Of a stretch of DNA of 64,000 nucleotides, positions 25,912 to 35,459 are shown piece by piece. How positions within the stretch are numbered: position 1 is the first letter of the stretch; every line of letters begins with the position of its first letter. The notes under the pieces were generated by a model. It had not been told where the DNA came from and searched no databases. It saw only the letters and a program-made list of their open reading frames with translations. Source of the stretch: DASQZT01 sp963728965 (GTDB lineage: Bacteria > Acidobacteriota > Terriglobia > Bryobacterales > Bryobacteraceae); contig CAVSMH010000006.1 in the NCBI GenBank assembly GCA_963728965.1, positions 186,001-250,000 of the forward strand. Reading direction: 5' to 3'. The position numbers were made by a program, and so were the translations under genes.

Positions 25912-28517
25912 GCCCCTCTCGCCGCGAGCGCGTCGAGGAACTATTCGAGCAGTTTGCCGATGAGTCGGCCCCGGAGCGAAGCCGTCTCCTCAAACTCGCT
26001 TGCGGCGATGATGTCGAGCTGGTCGACGAGGTGCTGAGCTTATTCGAAGCCGAATCGCGAGGCAGCAAGATCCTGCAATACGATCTGGCCAGCCTGGCAC
26101 ATGCGCTTCTCGATACCGGCGGCGGCCCTGTGGTTCCAGGGCGATTCGGCCGCTACATCATCCGCAAATATCTGGGCCGGGGCGGGATGGGCGCGGTTTA
26201 TCTGGCGGAGCGCGATGGTCTGGGCGACCGGGTGGCCGTCAAGTTCCTGCACAATCCCTGGAACTCGCCTTCGCGGCAGGAGGCGTTTGGGAGAGAGCAG
26301 CGTACGCTCGCTTCACTCACGCACCGGTATATCGCACGGCTTTACGATGCCGGCGTGGCCGGAGAAACTCCCTGGTTTGCCATGGAGTACGTGGAGGGTT
26401 TCCCGCTGACCGAATACTGCCGGCGGAACTCCTTATCTCTCGGACCGCGATTGCTGCTTTTCCGCGCCGCCTGCGAGGCCGTAAGCTATGCCCATCGCAA
26501 TCTCACGGTCCACCTTGACCTGAAGCCCTCCAATATCCTGGTGAACTCGGAAGGCGAGGTGAAGCTGGTCGATTTCGGTGTGGCCCAACCTTTCTACGAG
26601 ACTGTGGAGGGCGATTCCGGTCTGAAGGAGCGGCCAGTCTCGCTCAACTATGCCGCTCCCGAGCAGATCCGGGGAGAGTTGCCGGACGTGCAGATGGACG
26701 TCTATGCGCTGGGCGTCATTCTGTATGTCTTGCTCACGGGAGAGCTGCCCGCGGATGTCGCCGGTGCGAACCCTGCTAACCTCGACGCCCTCCTCGAGAA
26801 AGAGCCGCGGCCGCCTTCGGTCGCCGCTCGCGCGGCGAAGCTGCCCGAAGTCACTGCATCCAAAGTCGACTGGAACGATCTGGATGCCTTGTGCCTGACC
26901 GCCATCCAGCGTGATCGATCGCAGCGCTATGCCACGGTGGATGACCTCGTGCACGATCTCGACCGCTTTCGGAAACTGGAGCCGCTCAAGGCGCGGCCGG
27001 CCCGCATTCCTTACAGGATCGGCAAATTCCTGCGCCGCCACCGCCGCTCGGTTTCGGCTACGGCGGCGGCATTGGGCCTGATCACAGCTCTCAGCGTGTT
27101 CTTCACGATCCGCCTGATCACGACGCGTGAAAGGGCGCTGGCATCCGAGGCGCGCACGCGGCGCATTTACCAGATGATGCTGAACCTGTTCGAAGGCGAC
27201 GATAGCGCGGCTGGGCCGGCGCGGCAATTGCGGGTGGTCGCCTTGCTCGATCGCGGCGTGCTGCAGTTGGACACGCTCCGCCAGGAACCGGACTTGCAGG
27301 CGGAATTGCGCTACACCCTGGGCGGACTGTATCACCGGCTGGGACATCTTCACCGGGCCGAGCCGTTGCTGGTTTCCGCATGGAAGACCAGCCGGGCGGC
27401 GCTTGGACCTCAACACCCGGAAACCATCAAAGCCGAAATGGCCCTGACGGCTCTGCGCGCCGACCAGTCGCAACTGGATGAGGCGGAGCGATTGGCCCGG
27501 GAATCGGTGGAATTGGCACAACGCCGTTACCCGCCCGACCGTGTGGAGGTGGCCGCCGCTTCCGCCATGCTGGGCAAAGTGCTCGCCCTTAAAGGCGATT
27601 ACCGCGGCGCGATTCCGGTGCTCGAGAATGCTGCCGCCGTGCTGGAGAAAGGGCCGGGAAGCGTGGAGTTGTCCGAGGCTCTGGGCGATCTGGCCAATGC
27701 CCATTACAGCCTGGGAGACATCGCCGAGTCCGAAGCGGTGAATTTGAGAGGGCTGGTGCTCGACCGGAAACTTTTCGGGGAAGCGCACCCCAACACCGGT
27801 ATCGACTTCTTCAACCTCGCCAACATCCAGCTGGATCGCGCCAATTACCCTGAGGCCGAGCGTCTCTTCCGGCGAGCCCTTGCGATCGACCAGGCATGGT
27901 ATGGCGAGATCCACCCCAAGACCGCCAGCGCCGCGATGATGGTGGGGCGCGCAGTTGCATACCAGGGCCGGCTGGACGAAGCGGGCGTTCTATATCAGCA
28001 GGCGCTGGATACCATGCGCCAGGTTTATGGAAACGGCCATTTTCGTGTGGCAGTCGTGCTCAGCCTGATGGGCGACCTGGAAAAGAATCGCCACAACCTG
28101 GTTGCGGCCGAAAAGATCTTTCAACAATCTGCCGCCATATTCAAAAAGACATTTGGAGAGCAGCACGAGTTTTATCAGCACCAGCTATCCAACCTGGCTA
28201 CAGTCCGTCTTGCCGCGCGACAATTCTCCGCGGCTGAACAGTTGCTGCGGCCGGCGCTCGCGCATCTGAAGGCGGCGGTTCCGGACCAGCGCTACACGGC
28301 GCTGGCCGAAGTTCGCTTGGGGGAAGCGCTGGCCGGCGAAAAAAAGTGGGCGGAGGCCGAGACCCACCTGGCGGAAGGGTACAACGACCTGCGCCGGTTG
28401 ATGGGACCTCAAGCGGTGGAACTGCTCGATGCCCGCACGAAGCTACTCGATCTCTATTCCGCCCTCAACCTGCCGGCGAAGGCCGAGGCCCTGCGGATGG
28501 AAGCCACGCGGCCATGA
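25908..28517 (+). CDS. Ser/Thr protein kinase with transmembrane helix and TPR repeats
   Basis: 869 residues. An N-terminal helical part is followed by a Hanks-type kinase domain: P-loop YLGRGGMGAVY (about 88-98), catalytic Lys112 in VAVKFL, DFG Asp222 and APE-loop YAAPEQI. The catalytic loop reads HLDLKPSN rather than HRDLKPSN, so Leu203 replaces the usual Arg and the enzyme is non-RD, with Asp204 kept. A transmembrane helix follows near residues 395-420 (ATAAALGLITALSVFF), then TPR-type repeats (A-x-Y/L-x3-L-x2-A patterns) to the end. The topology puts the kinase inside and the TPRs outside. Start 25908 is fixed by ATGA with the sigma gene. Confidence 0.9.
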   Translation: MSPSRRERVEELFEQFADESAPERSRLLKLACGDDVELVDEVLSLFEAESRGSKILQYDLASLAHALLDTGGGPVVPGRFGRYIIRKYLGRGGMGAVYLAERDGLGDRVAVKFLHNPWNSPSRQEAFGREQRTLASLTHRYIARLYDAGVAGETPWFAMEYVEGFPLTEYCRRNSLSLGPRLLLFRAACEAVSYAHRNLTVHLDLKPSNILVNSEGEVKLVDFGVAQPFYETVEGDSGLKERPVSLNYAAPEQIRGELPDVQMDVYALGVILYVLLTGELPADVAGANPANLDALLEKEPRPPSVAARAAKLPEVTASKVDWNDLDALCLTAIQRDRSQRYATVDDLVHDLDRFRKLEPLKARPARIPYRIGKFLRRHRRSVSATAAALGLITALSVFFTIRLITTRERALASEARTRRIYQMMLNLFEGDDSAAGPARQLRVVALLDRGVLQLDTLRQEPDLQAELRYTLGGLYHRLGHLHRAEPLLVSAWKTSRAALGPQHPETIKAEMALTALRADQSQLDEAERLARESVELAQRRYPPDRVEVAAASAMLGKVLALKGDYRGAIPVLENAAAVLEKGPGSVELSEALGDLANAHYSLGDIAESEAVNLRGLVLDRKLFGEAHPNTGIDFFNLANIQLDRANYPEAERLFRRALAIDQAWYGEIHPKTASAAMMVGRAVAYQGRLDEAGVLYQQALDTMRQVYGNGHFRVAVVLSLMGDLEKNRHNLVAAEKIFQQSAAIFKKTFGEQHEFYQHQLSNLATVRLAARQFSAAEQLLRPALAHLKAAVPDQRYTALAEVRLGEALAGEKKWAEAETHLAEGYNDLRRLMGPQAVELLDARTKLLDLYSALNLPAKAEALRMEATRP

Positions 28518-28560
28518 AAACAACCTTCCGTGGGCGGTGGACCTTTGCCATGATGGAACG

Positions 28561-29544
28561 CTATTGGGCGGCTGGGGCCGAGGGCAGGAAGGATTTGTAA
28601 TTGGACTCGTCCACCAGGGTGGCGCCGGTGTCGATGAAGACGGGCATGAGCGAGCGGTTGCCTTGGGCGCCGACGTTCAGGGTGGGCAGCTTGTCGTGGT
28701 GCAGGTTGTCGAGCAGGCGGGCGCCGAAATAGGCCATGGTGTAAGGCTTCTGGGCGATGGTGGCCTGAATCGTTCCCTTTTGCATCCAGGTCATGGTGCC
28801 TTCGCTGGTATCCATGGCGATAACCACTTTACCCTTGATGCCGGCGCGGTCGAGGACGTCGGCCACCTCGCGGCACGACAAGGCTTCCAGACAGACGAAG
28901 GCATCCGGGGCAGCGCCCGGCTTATCGGTGAGGGCCTTGGTGGCGTCGAAGGCTCTGTTGGGATCACCGCCGAAATCGATCACCTGGGCAATGTGGACGC
29001 CGGGATTGCGCGCGAGGACGCGCTTGTAGCCTTCCAACCGCTCGGCGATGTTTTCCTGAGTGGGGATGCCGTACATCACGACCGAGCCTTTGCCGTTGAG
29101 TTTCTTGACGAGGAGTTCGCCGCCCATCTGACCGACCTCGTAGTTGTTGGTGCCGATGAAAGTCAGGCGCTTGCTGCGGGGAGAGTCGGCATCGATGGTG
29201 ATGACGGGGATGCCGGCGTCGATGGCGGTATCGATGGCATCGCGCATGAGTTCGGGATCGGCCGCGGAGACGAGGATCCCGGTGGGCGGGACCTGGCGGT
29301 GAATGGCTTTGAGAAGCTCGTCCTTTTCGGCCTTGGTATCGTAAGTTTCCGGGCCCACCATTTCGTACTTGACGCCGAGCTGGCGGGCGGCGGTATGCAA
29401 CCCCTGGGCAGCCTCCTGCCAATAGGCGATCCGGGTATTGGCCGCCACGAGCATGTAGTTTTCGGTGCTCTCGTGCCGTCCGCCACAACCGGACAGGAGA
29501 GAAAGCGGCAGCACCGCGAGGGCTGCCCATCCTTCGATGCGCAT
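28561..29544 (-). CDS. Sugar-type ABC substrate-binding lipoprotein (RbsB-like), orphan
   Basis: About 327 residues. The lipobox LLSGC (Cys near residue 20) marks a lipoprotein. The remainder is a periplasmic binding protein 1 fold of the RbsB/LacI type: ENYMLVAANTRIAYWQEAAQG, VSAADPELMRDAIDTAIDAGIPVITIDAD, then TFIGTNNYEVGQMGGELL, and KGSVVMYG. This family binds ribose, galactose or similar sugars. No ABC ATPase or permease is in the neighbourhood, so it is either an orphan binder or part of a distant system. Start 29544 is chosen to put the signal peptide at the N-terminus; the extra 18 residues upstream are not typical. It lies 100 bases after the DUF1080 gene on the same strand. Confidence 0.85.
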   Translation of the reverse strand: MRIEGWAALAVLPLSLLSGCGGRHESTENYMLVAANTRIAYWQEAAQGLHTAARQLGVKYEMVGPETYDTKAEKDELLKAIHRQVPPTGILVSAADPELMRDAIDTAIDAGIPVITIDADSPRSKRLTFIGTNNYEVGQMGGELLVKKLNGKGSVVMYGIPTQENIAERLEGYKRVLARNPGVHIAQVIDFGGDPNRAFDATKALTDKPGAAPDAFVCLEALSCREVADVLDRAGIKGKVVIAMDTSEGTMTWMQKGTIQATIAQKPYTMAYFGARLLDNLHHDKLPTLNVGAQGNRSLMPVFIDTGATLVDESNYKSFLPSAPAAQ

Positions 29545-29646
29545 GAGGTTTTCGACCTTTCGGTGGTCGAGTATACGCCCGGGAGGAGACCGGTGCAAGG
29601 ATGGGCACCGGCGTAACTGGCGTAACCGAAATACCGGGGCGGTGGA

Positions 29647-30525
29647 TTATTTCCGTTTCGCCGCGTAGACACAGGTGGAATCTTCGCGGTGGACGTAATA
29701 GGTTTTGTAGTTCATGGCCTTGGGGTCCATGCACCCGGAGAGGTTCAGAATTTCCACCTTGCGGAATTCGGTGGGGTGGCTTTCGCCCTGCAGGGCGATG
29801 TATCCCTCGGCCAGGGGGGTGCCATCCTTCTTCACGGCGGGGTCGAAATTGCTGACGCTGCCGCCGCCGATCTGGAGATTGTCGTATTCGAGGACGGTTT
29901 CGCCGTTCACGATGTGACGCACGTGTTCGGAGCCGTGCACCTCGGCCTCGACGCGCACCCACTGATCGCCGCGAAAGGTGGGAGAGGTGGAGTTCAGGCA
30001 ATGGGTCTTGACCTTTTCGCCGTTGCGGTAGATCTCGGTGCCGGGGCTGCAAACGTTGGCGGTGGGGCGGTTGCCGGTGGGGGCGCCGCCGAGGAGTTGA
30101 ACTTCGACGGAGATGGGAAAGTCCTGATCCTTGCCCATGGTTTCCGGAGCCTGGCAGTGGATCATGATGCCGTTATTGCGAAAGGCCCAAGAGGGGCCGC
30201 CTTTGGCCTGCTCGCCGACGAAGCGGTATTCGGCGGCCACGATGTAGTGGGAGAACCTGGTGCGATAGAAGATATGGCCGAATTTGCCGCCAAATTCCGG
30301 GTATTGGTCGTAGGAGACGGTAAGGAGCCCGTTAGCAACGCGGAAGGTATTCCCGTAGTTTTCGCCGAGCGGGTAACCGGTAATCTTGACCACCCATCCG
30401 TCGAGGTTTTTTCCATTGAATGCCTGGATCCAGTCCTTGCGGTTGGGATCGTTCTGGCAAAGGGCGCCCGCGGAAGTGAGAAGCAGCGTCGCCACGACGC
30501 GGGCGAAAGCAGGGGTCGTGTGCAT
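29647..30525 (-). CDS. Secreted DUF1080 (3-keto-disaccharide hydrolase family) protein
   Basis: About 292 residues. A signal peptide (ends GALCQ) is followed by a DUF1080 concanavalin-like beta-sandwich, with FNGKNLDGWVVK near the start, WAFRNNGIMIHCQAP, and DQWVRVEAEVHG, typical of the family described as 3-keto-disaccharide hydrolases. The C-terminal 24 residues, CMDPKAMNYKTYY to STCVY, are a small Cys-pair motif of the form CxDPxAxNYx(n)C also seen in other secreted proteins. It starts at the second of two adjacent start codons (TTG then ATG). It precedes the sugar-binding lipoprotein on the same strand. Confidence 0.83.
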   Translation of the reverse strand: MHTTPAFARVVATLLLTSAGALCQNDPNRKDWIQAFNGKNLDGWVVKITGYPLGENYGNTFRVANGLLTVSYDQYPEFGGKFGHIFYRTRFSHYIVAAEYRFVGEQAKGGPSWAFRNNGIMIHCQAPETMGKDQDFPISVEVQLLGGAPTGNRPTANVCSPGTEIYRNGEKVKTHCLNSTSPTFRGDQWVRVEAEVHGSEHVRHIVNGETVLEYDNLQIGGGSVSNFDPAVKKDGTPLAEGYIALQGESHPTEFRKVEILNLSGCMDPKAMNYKTYYVHREDSTCVYAAKRK

Positions 30526-30593
30526 CAACTCAAGCTTACATCGGTGGGGGGAGGGGGGGCGGGGCCTCCCAGCGGTCGAGCCGTAAGAAGGTT

Positions 30594-30622
30594 TTGCAAT
30601 AGCGTCAAGGTTGTGTCACAAT
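30594..30622 (+). promoter_or_regulatory. Weak sigma70-like promoter before the second TonB receptor
   Basis: TTGCAA (30594-30599) and CACAAT (30617-30622) are 17 bases apart, each with 4 of 6 consensus matches. It lies about 115 bases upstream of the start codon. The fit is modest and this is a candidate only. Confidence 0.3.
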
Positions 30623-30736
30623 ACGCCTAACGTAAAGAGCTGGAGTTAAGGCTCGGGGGTACATCTAATTCGGCAGTTGCTTATCCGGCAACGGCTCTCA
30701 CATTTGGAAAACGGGATACGTGCGAAAGGGAGGACT

Positions 30737-33700
30737 ATGCAACAATTCGCGCGTTTACTATTAGTCTCGCTATGTGTAAGTGCAATGCTCGCCTTCGGAC
30801 AGGCCACGGACGCAACCCTGGTGGGCGTGGTCACCGACCAGACCGGCGCTACGGTACCGAATGGAACCGTAACAATTGAAAATCCGGCCACCGGTCTCAA
30901 GCAGAGCTCGCTAACCAACAACAATGGCGAATACCGGTTTAACAACGTTCCGGTAGGGCGCTACGACCTGTCCGTTTCGGCCACCGGATTCAGCACGGCG
31001 ACGCTCAAGGACATCGCCGTGATTCTGAATCAGACTGCCACGGCGAATGTTACGCTTCAGGTCGGCAGTGTGGCCACGACGGTCGAAGTGTCGGTGGCGG
31101 CCGCGACCATCGATACCACCACCGCGCAGGTGCAATCGAACTACAGCGCGGAGGAGGCACGGTACCTGCCGATGACATCGGTCGGCGTCGCCGGGCAGAA
31201 CCTCGGGGCCTTGAATCTTTCGCTGCTGAGCGCGGGGGTCTCGAGCGGCGGGGGTATTGGAGTAGGTACGGGCCCGGCGGTCGGCGGACAACGGCCGCGT
31301 AACAACAATTTCACCATTGAGGGCGTCGATAACAACGATAAAGTGTTAACGGGTAACGTAGTTTACCTGTCGAACGAAGCCACCGAAAGCTTTACTTTGC
31401 TACAGAACCAGTTCTCGGCCGAGTTCGGGCACTCCTCGGGCGGCCAGTTCAACATCGCTGTGAAGGGAGGAACCAACGATGTCCACGGGTCGGTTTACGA
31501 GTACTTTCAGAATCGCAACCTGAACGCCCAGGACCAGACGCTGGCCAACCAGGGAGTGTTCAGCAACCCGCGGTTCGACCAGAATCGGCTGGGGGCCACT
31601 CTGGGCGGCCCGATCATCCGCAATAAGTGGTTCTACTTCGGTAATTTCGAATACCAGCCGCTGGGGCGAGCCAGCAGCCCGCAGAGCCCGGTGTCGGCGC
31701 CCACGGCGGCGGGATACAGCATCCTGGCGGGCCTTCCCGAGGTATCGCAGACGAACCTCTCGATCCTGAAGCAGTTCGTGCCGGCGGCGGGCAGCGCGGA
31801 TCTGGATCCGATCACGGTGGCGGGAAAGTCGATTCCGGTGGGCACCATTCCGATTGTGGCTCCGAACTTCACCAACCAGTACCAGTGGGTAGTGAGTTCC
31901 GACTACAGCATCTCGGAACGGGACCAGTTGAAGTTCCGGTATGTGAACAACCGCATCGACTCGATTGACAACCAGGCGCAACTGCCGATCTTTTATACGA
32001 CGCGTCCGATCCGGCTGCACCTGGCCAGCCTGAACGAGTTTCACAACTTCAGCCCGAACGTGACCAACGAGCTGCGGCTGGGGTTCAATCGCAAGAGCGA
32101 TAACATCGTGGTGCCCGGCTTCACCTATCCGGGGCTCGACATTTTCCCGAACATCACCATCGACGAACTGGGAACGCTGGACATCGGACCGCACGACGAA
32201 GCGCCGCAATACACCATCTTCAACACATATCAGCTTGTGGATAACCTGAGCTGGACGCACGGCGCCCACAGCTTCAAGTTCGGCTTCGACGGCCGCAAGC
32301 TGATCGCGCCGCAGCAGTTTACGCAGCGTTCGCGGGGGGACTATCACTACAGCTCGCTCGACCTCTGGCTGCAGGACATCTCGCCCGACGTGCAGGCCGA
32401 ACGGAGCCTGGGCGCTCCCACTTACTACGGCGACCAGTTGGCCACTTACTTCTTCGCGCAGGACACGTGGAAGGTCCGTTCCAATCTGAGTCTGAACCTG
32501 GGGCTTCGGTACGAGTACACCACGGTGCCCTACGGAGAACGGTCGCAGAAGCTGAACGCGCTGGCGAGTGTGCCGGGCGTGATTACGTTCGCCGAGCCGA
32601 AACCGCAGAAGACGGCGTTCGCGCCGCGAATTGGGGTTGCCTGGTCGCCCGGAAACAGCGGCGCAACGTCGATCCGGGCGGGCTTCGGCATGGCCTACGA
32701 TGTACTGTTCGATAACATCGGCACGCTGGCGCTTCCGCCGCAATTCTCGACGACGGTGGACGTAGACCCGGCGGCGGCGCAGCCCAATTTTCTGAAGAGC
32801 GGCGGCATCGTTCCCAACTTCTCGGGCGGATCCGAACTTTCCGTGGAGGATGCCAGAGCGCTGACTGCGAATTACATTCCCGACCAGACGCTCCCCCAGT
32901 CGATTCAGTGGAACCTGGGCATCCAGCACGTATTCAAAAAAGACTACACGGTGGAAGTGCGCTACCTGGGCAGCCGGGGCGTCCACCTGATCACGCAGAA
33001 CCAGATCAACAAAGTATCGCGCGTGACGCCGACCCGCAACCTGCCGACTTTCCTGCAGCAGCCCTCGGCCGCGCAGTTGGCGAGCCTGCCGCTGACGCTC
33101 GACGACCTCACCAGCGTGACTAACAATAAGTGGGAGTCGCTGGGCTTTCAGCAGAACATCACGTCGTACCTGCCGCGCGGGAATTCCACTTACAACGGGC
33201 TGGCCGTGCAGGTGAACAAGCGCTTCTCGCAGGGGCTGCAATTTGTGGGCTCTTACACCTGGAGCCACATGATCGCCGACAGCGACGCAGAGTTTTTCTC
33301 CACGATTCTTTCCCCGCGCCGTCCGCAGGACTTCGACAACTGGCGCGCGGAACGGGCGACGTCGGCATTCGACCGCCGGCATCGGTTCACGTATGCCGCC
33401 GTGTACGAAACGCCGTGGTTCAAACGCAGTCAGAACTGGTTCGCGAAAAACATCGTCGGCAACTTCATTCTGACGGGAACCTACACGGCCGAATCGCCGG
33501 AGTACGCCACCGTGCAGACCAACTACGACGCCAACCTGAACGGCGACGCGGTGGATCGCGCCATCGTGAATCCAACCGGGGTGAAAGGCACGGGAAGCGC
33601 CGTCACACCGGTAGACCGGCAGGGACAGGCGGTGGCCTTCAACAGTCCGGCTACGGTGGCGTACATCGCCACGAATCCCAACGCGCAGTACATCCTGGCC

Positions 33701-34012
33701 GGACCGGGCGCCTTCTCGACCGCCGGTAAGAATACGCTGCCGACCAAGGGCATCAACAACTTCGATTTCTCGGCCGTGAAGCGGTTCAACATTACAGAGG
33801 GGAAGTCGTTTGAAGTGGCGGCCGCGGCGGTGAACCTCTTCAATCACGCTCAATTCGTCCCGGGCGCCATCAACAACGTATACCCGCAGGACACACACTC
33901 CCAGACAGGCCGCAATTTCCTGATTCCAGGGCAGAGGATCTTCAACGACTTCTCCCAGGCTTACTCCAACAACCCGCGCAACCTGATTCTGTCGGCGCGA
34001 TTCCTGTTCTGA
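30737..34012 (+). CDS. TonB-dependent receptor, Oar-like, with carboxypeptidase-regulatory N-domain
   Basis: 1091 residues. Signal peptide (ends MLAFGQ), a CarboxypepD-regulatory-like domain (residues 25-110, starting LVGVVTDQTGATVPNG), a plug domain with the NFTIEGVDNNDKVLTG segment and the NQFSAEFGHSSGG motif, then a long barrel ending NLILSARFLF with a C-terminal Phe. Start 30737 is chosen because GGGAGGA lies just upstream; 20 extra residues in the open frame have no similarity. A strong terminator follows. The substrate is not evident; the neighbouring sugar-binding lipoprotein and DUF1080 protein hint at carbohydrate. Confidence 0.92.
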   Translation: MQQFARLLLVSLCVSAMLAFGQATDATLVGVVTDQTGATVPNGTVTIENPATGLKQSSLTNNNGEYRFNNVPVGRYDLSVSATGFSTATLKDIAVILNQTATANVTLQVGSVATTVEVSVAAATIDTTTAQVQSNYSAEEARYLPMTSVGVAGQNLGALNLSLLSAGVSSGGGIGVGTGPAVGGQRPRNNNFTIEGVDNNDKVLTGNVVYLSNEATESFTLLQNQFSAEFGHSSGGQFNIAVKGGTNDVHGSVYEYFQNRNLNAQDQTLANQGVFSNPRFDQNRLGATLGGPIIRNKWFYFGNFEYQPLGRASSPQSPVSAPTAAGYSILAGLPEVSQTNLSILKQFVPAAGSADLDPITVAGKSIPVGTIPIVAPNFTNQYQWVVSSDYSISERDQLKFRYVNNRIDSIDNQAQLPIFYTTRPIRLHLASLNEFHNFSPNVTNELRLGFNRKSDNIVVPGFTYPGLDIFPNITIDELGTLDIGPHDEAPQYTIFNTYQLVDNLSWTHGAHSFKFGFDGRKLIAPQQFTQRSRGDYHYSSLDLWLQDISPDVQAERSLGAPTYYGDQLATYFFAQDTWKVRSNLSLNLGLRYEYTTVPYGERSQKLNALASVPGVITFAEPKPQKTAFAPRIGVAWSPGNSGATSIRAGFGMAYDVLFDNIGTLALPPQFSTTVDVDPAAAQPNFLKSGGIVPNFSGGSELSVEDARALTANYIPDQTLPQSIQWNLGIQHVFKKDYTVEVRYLGSRGVHLITQNQINKVSRVTPTRNLPTFLQQPSAAQLASLPLTLDDLTSVTNNKWESLGFQQNITSYLPRGNSTYNGLAVQVNKRFSQGLQFVGSYTWSHMIADSDAEFFSTILSPRRPQDFDNWRAERATSAFDRRHRFTYAAVYETPWFKRSQNWFAKNIVGNFILTGTYTAESPEYATVQTNYDANLNGDAVDRAIVNPTGVKGTGSAVTPVDRQGQAVAFNSPATVAYIATNPNAQYILAGPGAFSTAGKNTLPTKGINNFDFSAVKRFNITEGKSFEVAAAAVNLFNHAQFVPGAINNVYPQDTHSQTGRNFLIPGQRIFNDFSQAYSNNPRNLILSARFLF

Positions 34013-34048
34013 CTAGGTAACCCGCCCACCGCAGAGGTGGCGTAGACG

Positions 34049-34081
34049 AAGCGCCGAGACTGGTTCTCGGCGCTTTTTTTT
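34049..34081 (+). terminator. Rho-independent terminator after the second TonB receptor
   Basis: A perfect 11-bp stem, AAGCGCCGAGA and TCTCGGCGCTT, encloses the loop CTGGT and is followed by a run of six Ts (34076-34081). It lies 37 bases after the stop codon and is the clearest terminator in the window. Confidence 0.92.
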
Positions 34082-34166
34082 GGGGGGATCGAGCGCGGCA
34101 TGTTGGGGGTCCAGCGCGGCGCCGTTTCGGACTGCGTTATCCGGGTAGGTGTATAGTTAGGATAGA

Positions 34167-35456
34167 TTGCGAGGAACTGCGATTGTCGCGTTGGCGCTTG
34201 CGCTTGCGGCGCATGCGATCGCCGCCCGGTCGAAGGCGATCGTGGTGGATGTGGACGGTGTGATCCATCCCATCACGGCGGATATCGTGGAGAGCGCGAT
34301 CGCGCGCGCGGAGACCGAACACGCGGCCGTGCTCATCGTCCGGCTGAATACGCCGGGCGGGCTGATGGACGCCATGCGCGAAACCATTGAGAAGATGGGG
34401 GCTTCGCGGGTTCCGGTGGTCACCTATGTAGCGCCGAGCGGCGGACGCGCGGCGTCGGCGGGCTTCTTTCTGCTGGAGGCCGGGGACGTGGCGGCGATGG
34501 CTCCGGCCACCAATACCGGCGCGGCGCATCCGGTGGCGATCGGCGGCGAGATGGACGCCGTCATGAAAGAGAAGGTGGAGAACGACGCAGCAGCGTATCT
34601 GCGCAGCATCTGCGTCAAGCGGGGCCGCAATGCGGCGCTCGCCGAGACGGCGGTGCGACAGAGCAAGTCGTTCACCGAGCGCGAGGCGCTGGACCAACAC
34701 CTGATCGATCTGATCGCACCGAGCGAGGCGGAGCTGCTTTCGGCCCTGGACGGGCGGACGGTCACCCGCTTTAACGGCACGACCGAGACGCTGCACACGG
34801 CGGGCGCGACGGTGGAGGTGTACCAGCGATCGCTACGGCAGAAGATCATCTCAGCCATCGCCGACCCGAACGTGGCACTGGTGCTGCTGTTCATCGGGGC
34901 GATGCTGATCTTCGTGGAGTTCTCGAACCCGGGACTGATCGCACCGGGCGTGTTCGGCGCCATCTTCGCGCTGCTGGGACTTTCGGCAATTTCGGTGCTG
35001 CCCATCAACTGGCTGGGAGCGGCGCTGCTGGTGCTGGGGATGGTGCTGTTCGTGATGGAGGCCAAGTACCCGTCGCACGGCGTACTGGGAGCGGGCGGCG
35101 CGGTGGCGATGCTGCTGGGCGCGATGACGCTGGTGAACAGCCCGCTGCCGGAGATGCGCATCCACTGGGGCACGGCGATTGCGCTGGTGCTGCCGTTCTC
35201 GCTGATTATGGTCTTCCTGCTGACGCTGGCGCTGCGTGCACGCAACCAGAAGGTGGAGACCGGGAGCGAGGGAATGATCGGGGAGACCGGCGCGGCGATT
35301 ACGGCGCTCACGCCGGAGGGACAGGTGTTCGTACATGGCGAGTATTGGAATGCGGTAGCGGTCCGGCCGGTGGCCGCCGGGGGGCGCGTGCGGGTCACGG
35401 CGATCGACAAATTGCAGCTCACTGTGGAACCGGTTGCCAATCAGAATGGAGGCTGA
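34167..35456 (+). CDS. NfeD-family membrane serine protease (ClpP-like) with C-terminal NfeD domain
   Basis: 429 residues. A signal peptide is followed by a ClpP-fold protease with NTPGG (61-65) and SGGRAASAG with catalytic Ser97; a Lys at 134/136 fits the dyad described for the archaeal homologue PH1510. Several transmembrane helices follow (about 215-345: VLLFIGAMLIFVEF, LLGLSAISVL, ALVLPFSLIMVFLL), then the soluble OB-fold NfeD domain from about residue 355. It starts with TTG and a GGA-type site a few bases upstream. It is immediately upstream (3 bases) of the slipin gene, an arrangement typical of NfeD-stomatin pairs. Confidence 0.9.
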   Translation: MRGTAIVALALALAAHAIAARSKAIVVDVDGVIHPITADIVESAIARAETEHAAVLIVRLNTPGGLMDAMRETIEKMGASRVPVVTYVAPSGGRAASAGFFLLEAGDVAAMAPATNTGAAHPVAIGGEMDAVMKEKVENDAAAYLRSICVKRGRNAALAETAVRQSKSFTEREALDQHLIDLIAPSEAELLSALDGRTVTRFNGTTETLHTAGATVEVYQRSLRQKIISAIADPNVALVLLFIGAMLIFVEFSNPGLIAPGVFGAIFALLGLSAISVLPINWLGAALLVLGMVLFVMEAKYPSHGVLGAGGAVAMLLGAMTLVNSPLPEMRIHWGTAIALVLPFSLIMVFLLTLALRARNQKVETGSEGMIGETGAAITALTPEGQVFVHGEYWNAVAVRPVAAGGRVRVTAIDKLQLTVEPVANQNGG

Positions 35457-35459
35457 AAA

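Noticed and set aside
31400..33898. An 832-codon antisense frame inside the second TonB receptor
   Set aside because: Same reason: GC-driven shadow of a confidently assigned barrel gene.
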